From positions 1-6,613 of the forward strand of contig JAQGIA010000325.1 of assembly GCA_028291445.1 (NCBI GenBank): 6,613 nucleotides of DNA, read 5' to 3'. Source of the DNA: Belnapia sp. GTDB lineage: Bacteria > Pseudomonadota > Alphaproteobacteria > Acetobacterales > Acetobacteraceae. Made by a program: the position numbers and the translations under genes. Under the pieces are notes generated by a model. It was given only the letters and a program-made list of their open reading frames with translations, did no database searches and had not been told where the DNA came from. Below are positions 5,776 to 6,613 of the stretch, piece by piece (the first letter of the stretch is position 1; each line of letters begins with the position of its first letter).

Positions 5776-6613
5776 CTCGCTGGGTGCGTCCGGATTCTGT
5801 GCCCGGTGGCGCAGCAGGTGGTCGGCCAGCACCAGGGCCAGCATGGCTTCCCCCACCGGCACCGCGCGAATGCCGACGCAGGGATCGTGCCGGCCCTTGG
5901 TGAGCACCTCCACATCCTGGCCGAAGCGGTCCACCGAATGGCGCGGCGTCAGGATGCTGCTGGTCGGCTTCACCGCGAAGCGGGCGACGATCGGCTGGCC
6001 GGTGCTGATGCCGCCGAGGATGCCGCCGGCATGGTTGTCGCCGAAGACCACCCGGCCATCCGCGCCCATGCGCAGCTCATCGGCATTGGCCTCGCCGGTC
6101 AGGCTGGCGGCGGCGAAGCCCTCGCCGATCTCGACGCCCTTGACCGCATTGATGCCCATCAGCGCCGCGGCGATATCGGCATCGAGCTTGCCGTAGATCG
6201 GCGCGCCGAGGCCGGGCGGAGCGCCCTCGGCCACCACCTCGATCACCGCGCCGAGCGAGGAGCCGGATTTGCGGACCTCCAGCAGCCGCTGTTCCCAGCG
6301 GGCGGCGGCGGCGCGGTCCGGGCAGAAGAAGTCATTCTCGCGCAGCGCCGACCAATCCCAATTGGCCCGGTCGATGCGGTCGTCGCCCAGCTGCACCAGG
6401 GCACCGCGGATGGTGACGTCCTGGCCGAGCACCTTGCGGGCCACGGCCCCGCCGGCGACGCGCATCGCGGTTTCCCGGGCGGAGGAGCGGCCGCCGCCGC
6501 GATAGTCGCGGATGCCATATTTCAGCTCATAGGTCAGGTCGGCATGGCCGGGGCGGAAGCTGTCCTTGATCTCGCCATAGTCGCGCGAGCGCTGGTCCTG
6601 GTTCTCGATCAGC
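5755..6613 (-). CDS. aroC: Chorismate synthase, N-terminus outside the window
   Basis: AroC converts 5-enolpyruvylshikimate-3-phosphate to chorismate using reduced FMN, the last step of the shikimate pathway in the cytosol. The visible 285 residues cover most of the roughly 360-residue family length; about 75 N-terminal residues lie past the right edge. The frame is open from 6612 downward and begins [17 protein letters not shown]. Landmarks in visible numbering are RPGHAD near 20-25 with the conserved His, [16 protein letters not shown] at 36-51, [11 protein letters not shown] near 116-126, [15 protein letters not shown] at 191-205 (flavin/substrate region), and GRHDPCVG at 240-247, the C-terminal family signature. 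The ATG at 6465 is an internal Met and not the start. The gene converges on the RTX gene with a 6-bp gap, and the C-terminal tail ends EARLPRN. Confidence 0.96.
   Translation of the reverse strand, partial: LIENQDQRSRDYGEIKDSFRPGHADLTYELKYGIRDYRGGGRSSARETAMRVAGGAVARKVLGQDVTIRGALVQLGDDRIDRANWDWSALRENDFFCPDRAAAARWEQRLLEVRKSGSSLGAVIEVVAEGAPPGLGAPIYGKLDADIAAALMGINAVKGVEIGEGFAAASLTGEANADELRMGADGRVVFGDNHAGGILGGISTGQPIVARFAVKPTSSILTPRHSVDRFGQDVEVLTKGRHDPCVGIRAVPVGEAMLALVLADHLLRHRAQNPDAPSEARLPRN

Overview
The window looks like part of a chromosome from a GC-rich alphaproteobacterium. GC is roughly 70% by eye, coding regions have strongly GC-biased third positions, and the purC-purS-(purQ) order is typical of Alphaproteobacteria. 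Rhodospirillales/Acetobacteraceae is my best guess from general protein flavour, but no marker in the window proves it.

Layout from left to right. (1) Minus strand, 1-1114: a purine-biosynthesis cluster read right to left. It comprises purC (SAICAR synthetase, complete), purS (small FGAM synthetase subunit, complete) and the first ten codons of a third gene whose position fits purQ. (2) Minus strand, 1311-2063: a complete NRDE/TANGO2-family gene in the same orientation as purC, 196 bp upstream of it. (3) Plus strand, 2269-5748: one large gene for a 1159-residue repeat protein. It has two N-terminal Ig-like domains, five tandem Ig-like repeats of 107-121 residues, a calcium-binding RTX region and a C-terminal type I secretion-type tail. 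It is divergent from the NRDE gene across a 205-bp gap. That gap contains a possible 26-codon leader ORF whose stop overlaps the RTX start as TGATG, and an inverted repeat that would pair the only nearby Shine-Dalgarno-like sequence. (4) Minus strand, 5755-6613: aroC (chorismate synthase), with its N-terminus beyond the window. It converges on the RTX gene with 6 bp between the stop codons.

The pur genes and aroC are housekeeping metabolism: IMP synthesis, and the last common step to aromatic amino acids and other chorismate products. The NRDE gene belongs to a conserved family whose bacterial role is not settled. The RTX gene is the accessory element. Its protein is predicted to leave the cell through a type I secretion system, but no ABC transporter, membrane-fusion or outer-membrane gene is present here, so the exporter must be encoded elsewhere. 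No tRNA, rRNA, CRISPR array or insertion sequence was seen. I do not see a clearly new biological system. The points most worth a second look are the 5' leader of the RTX gene, the internal repeat history of its protein, and a substitution at a conserved PurC signature position.
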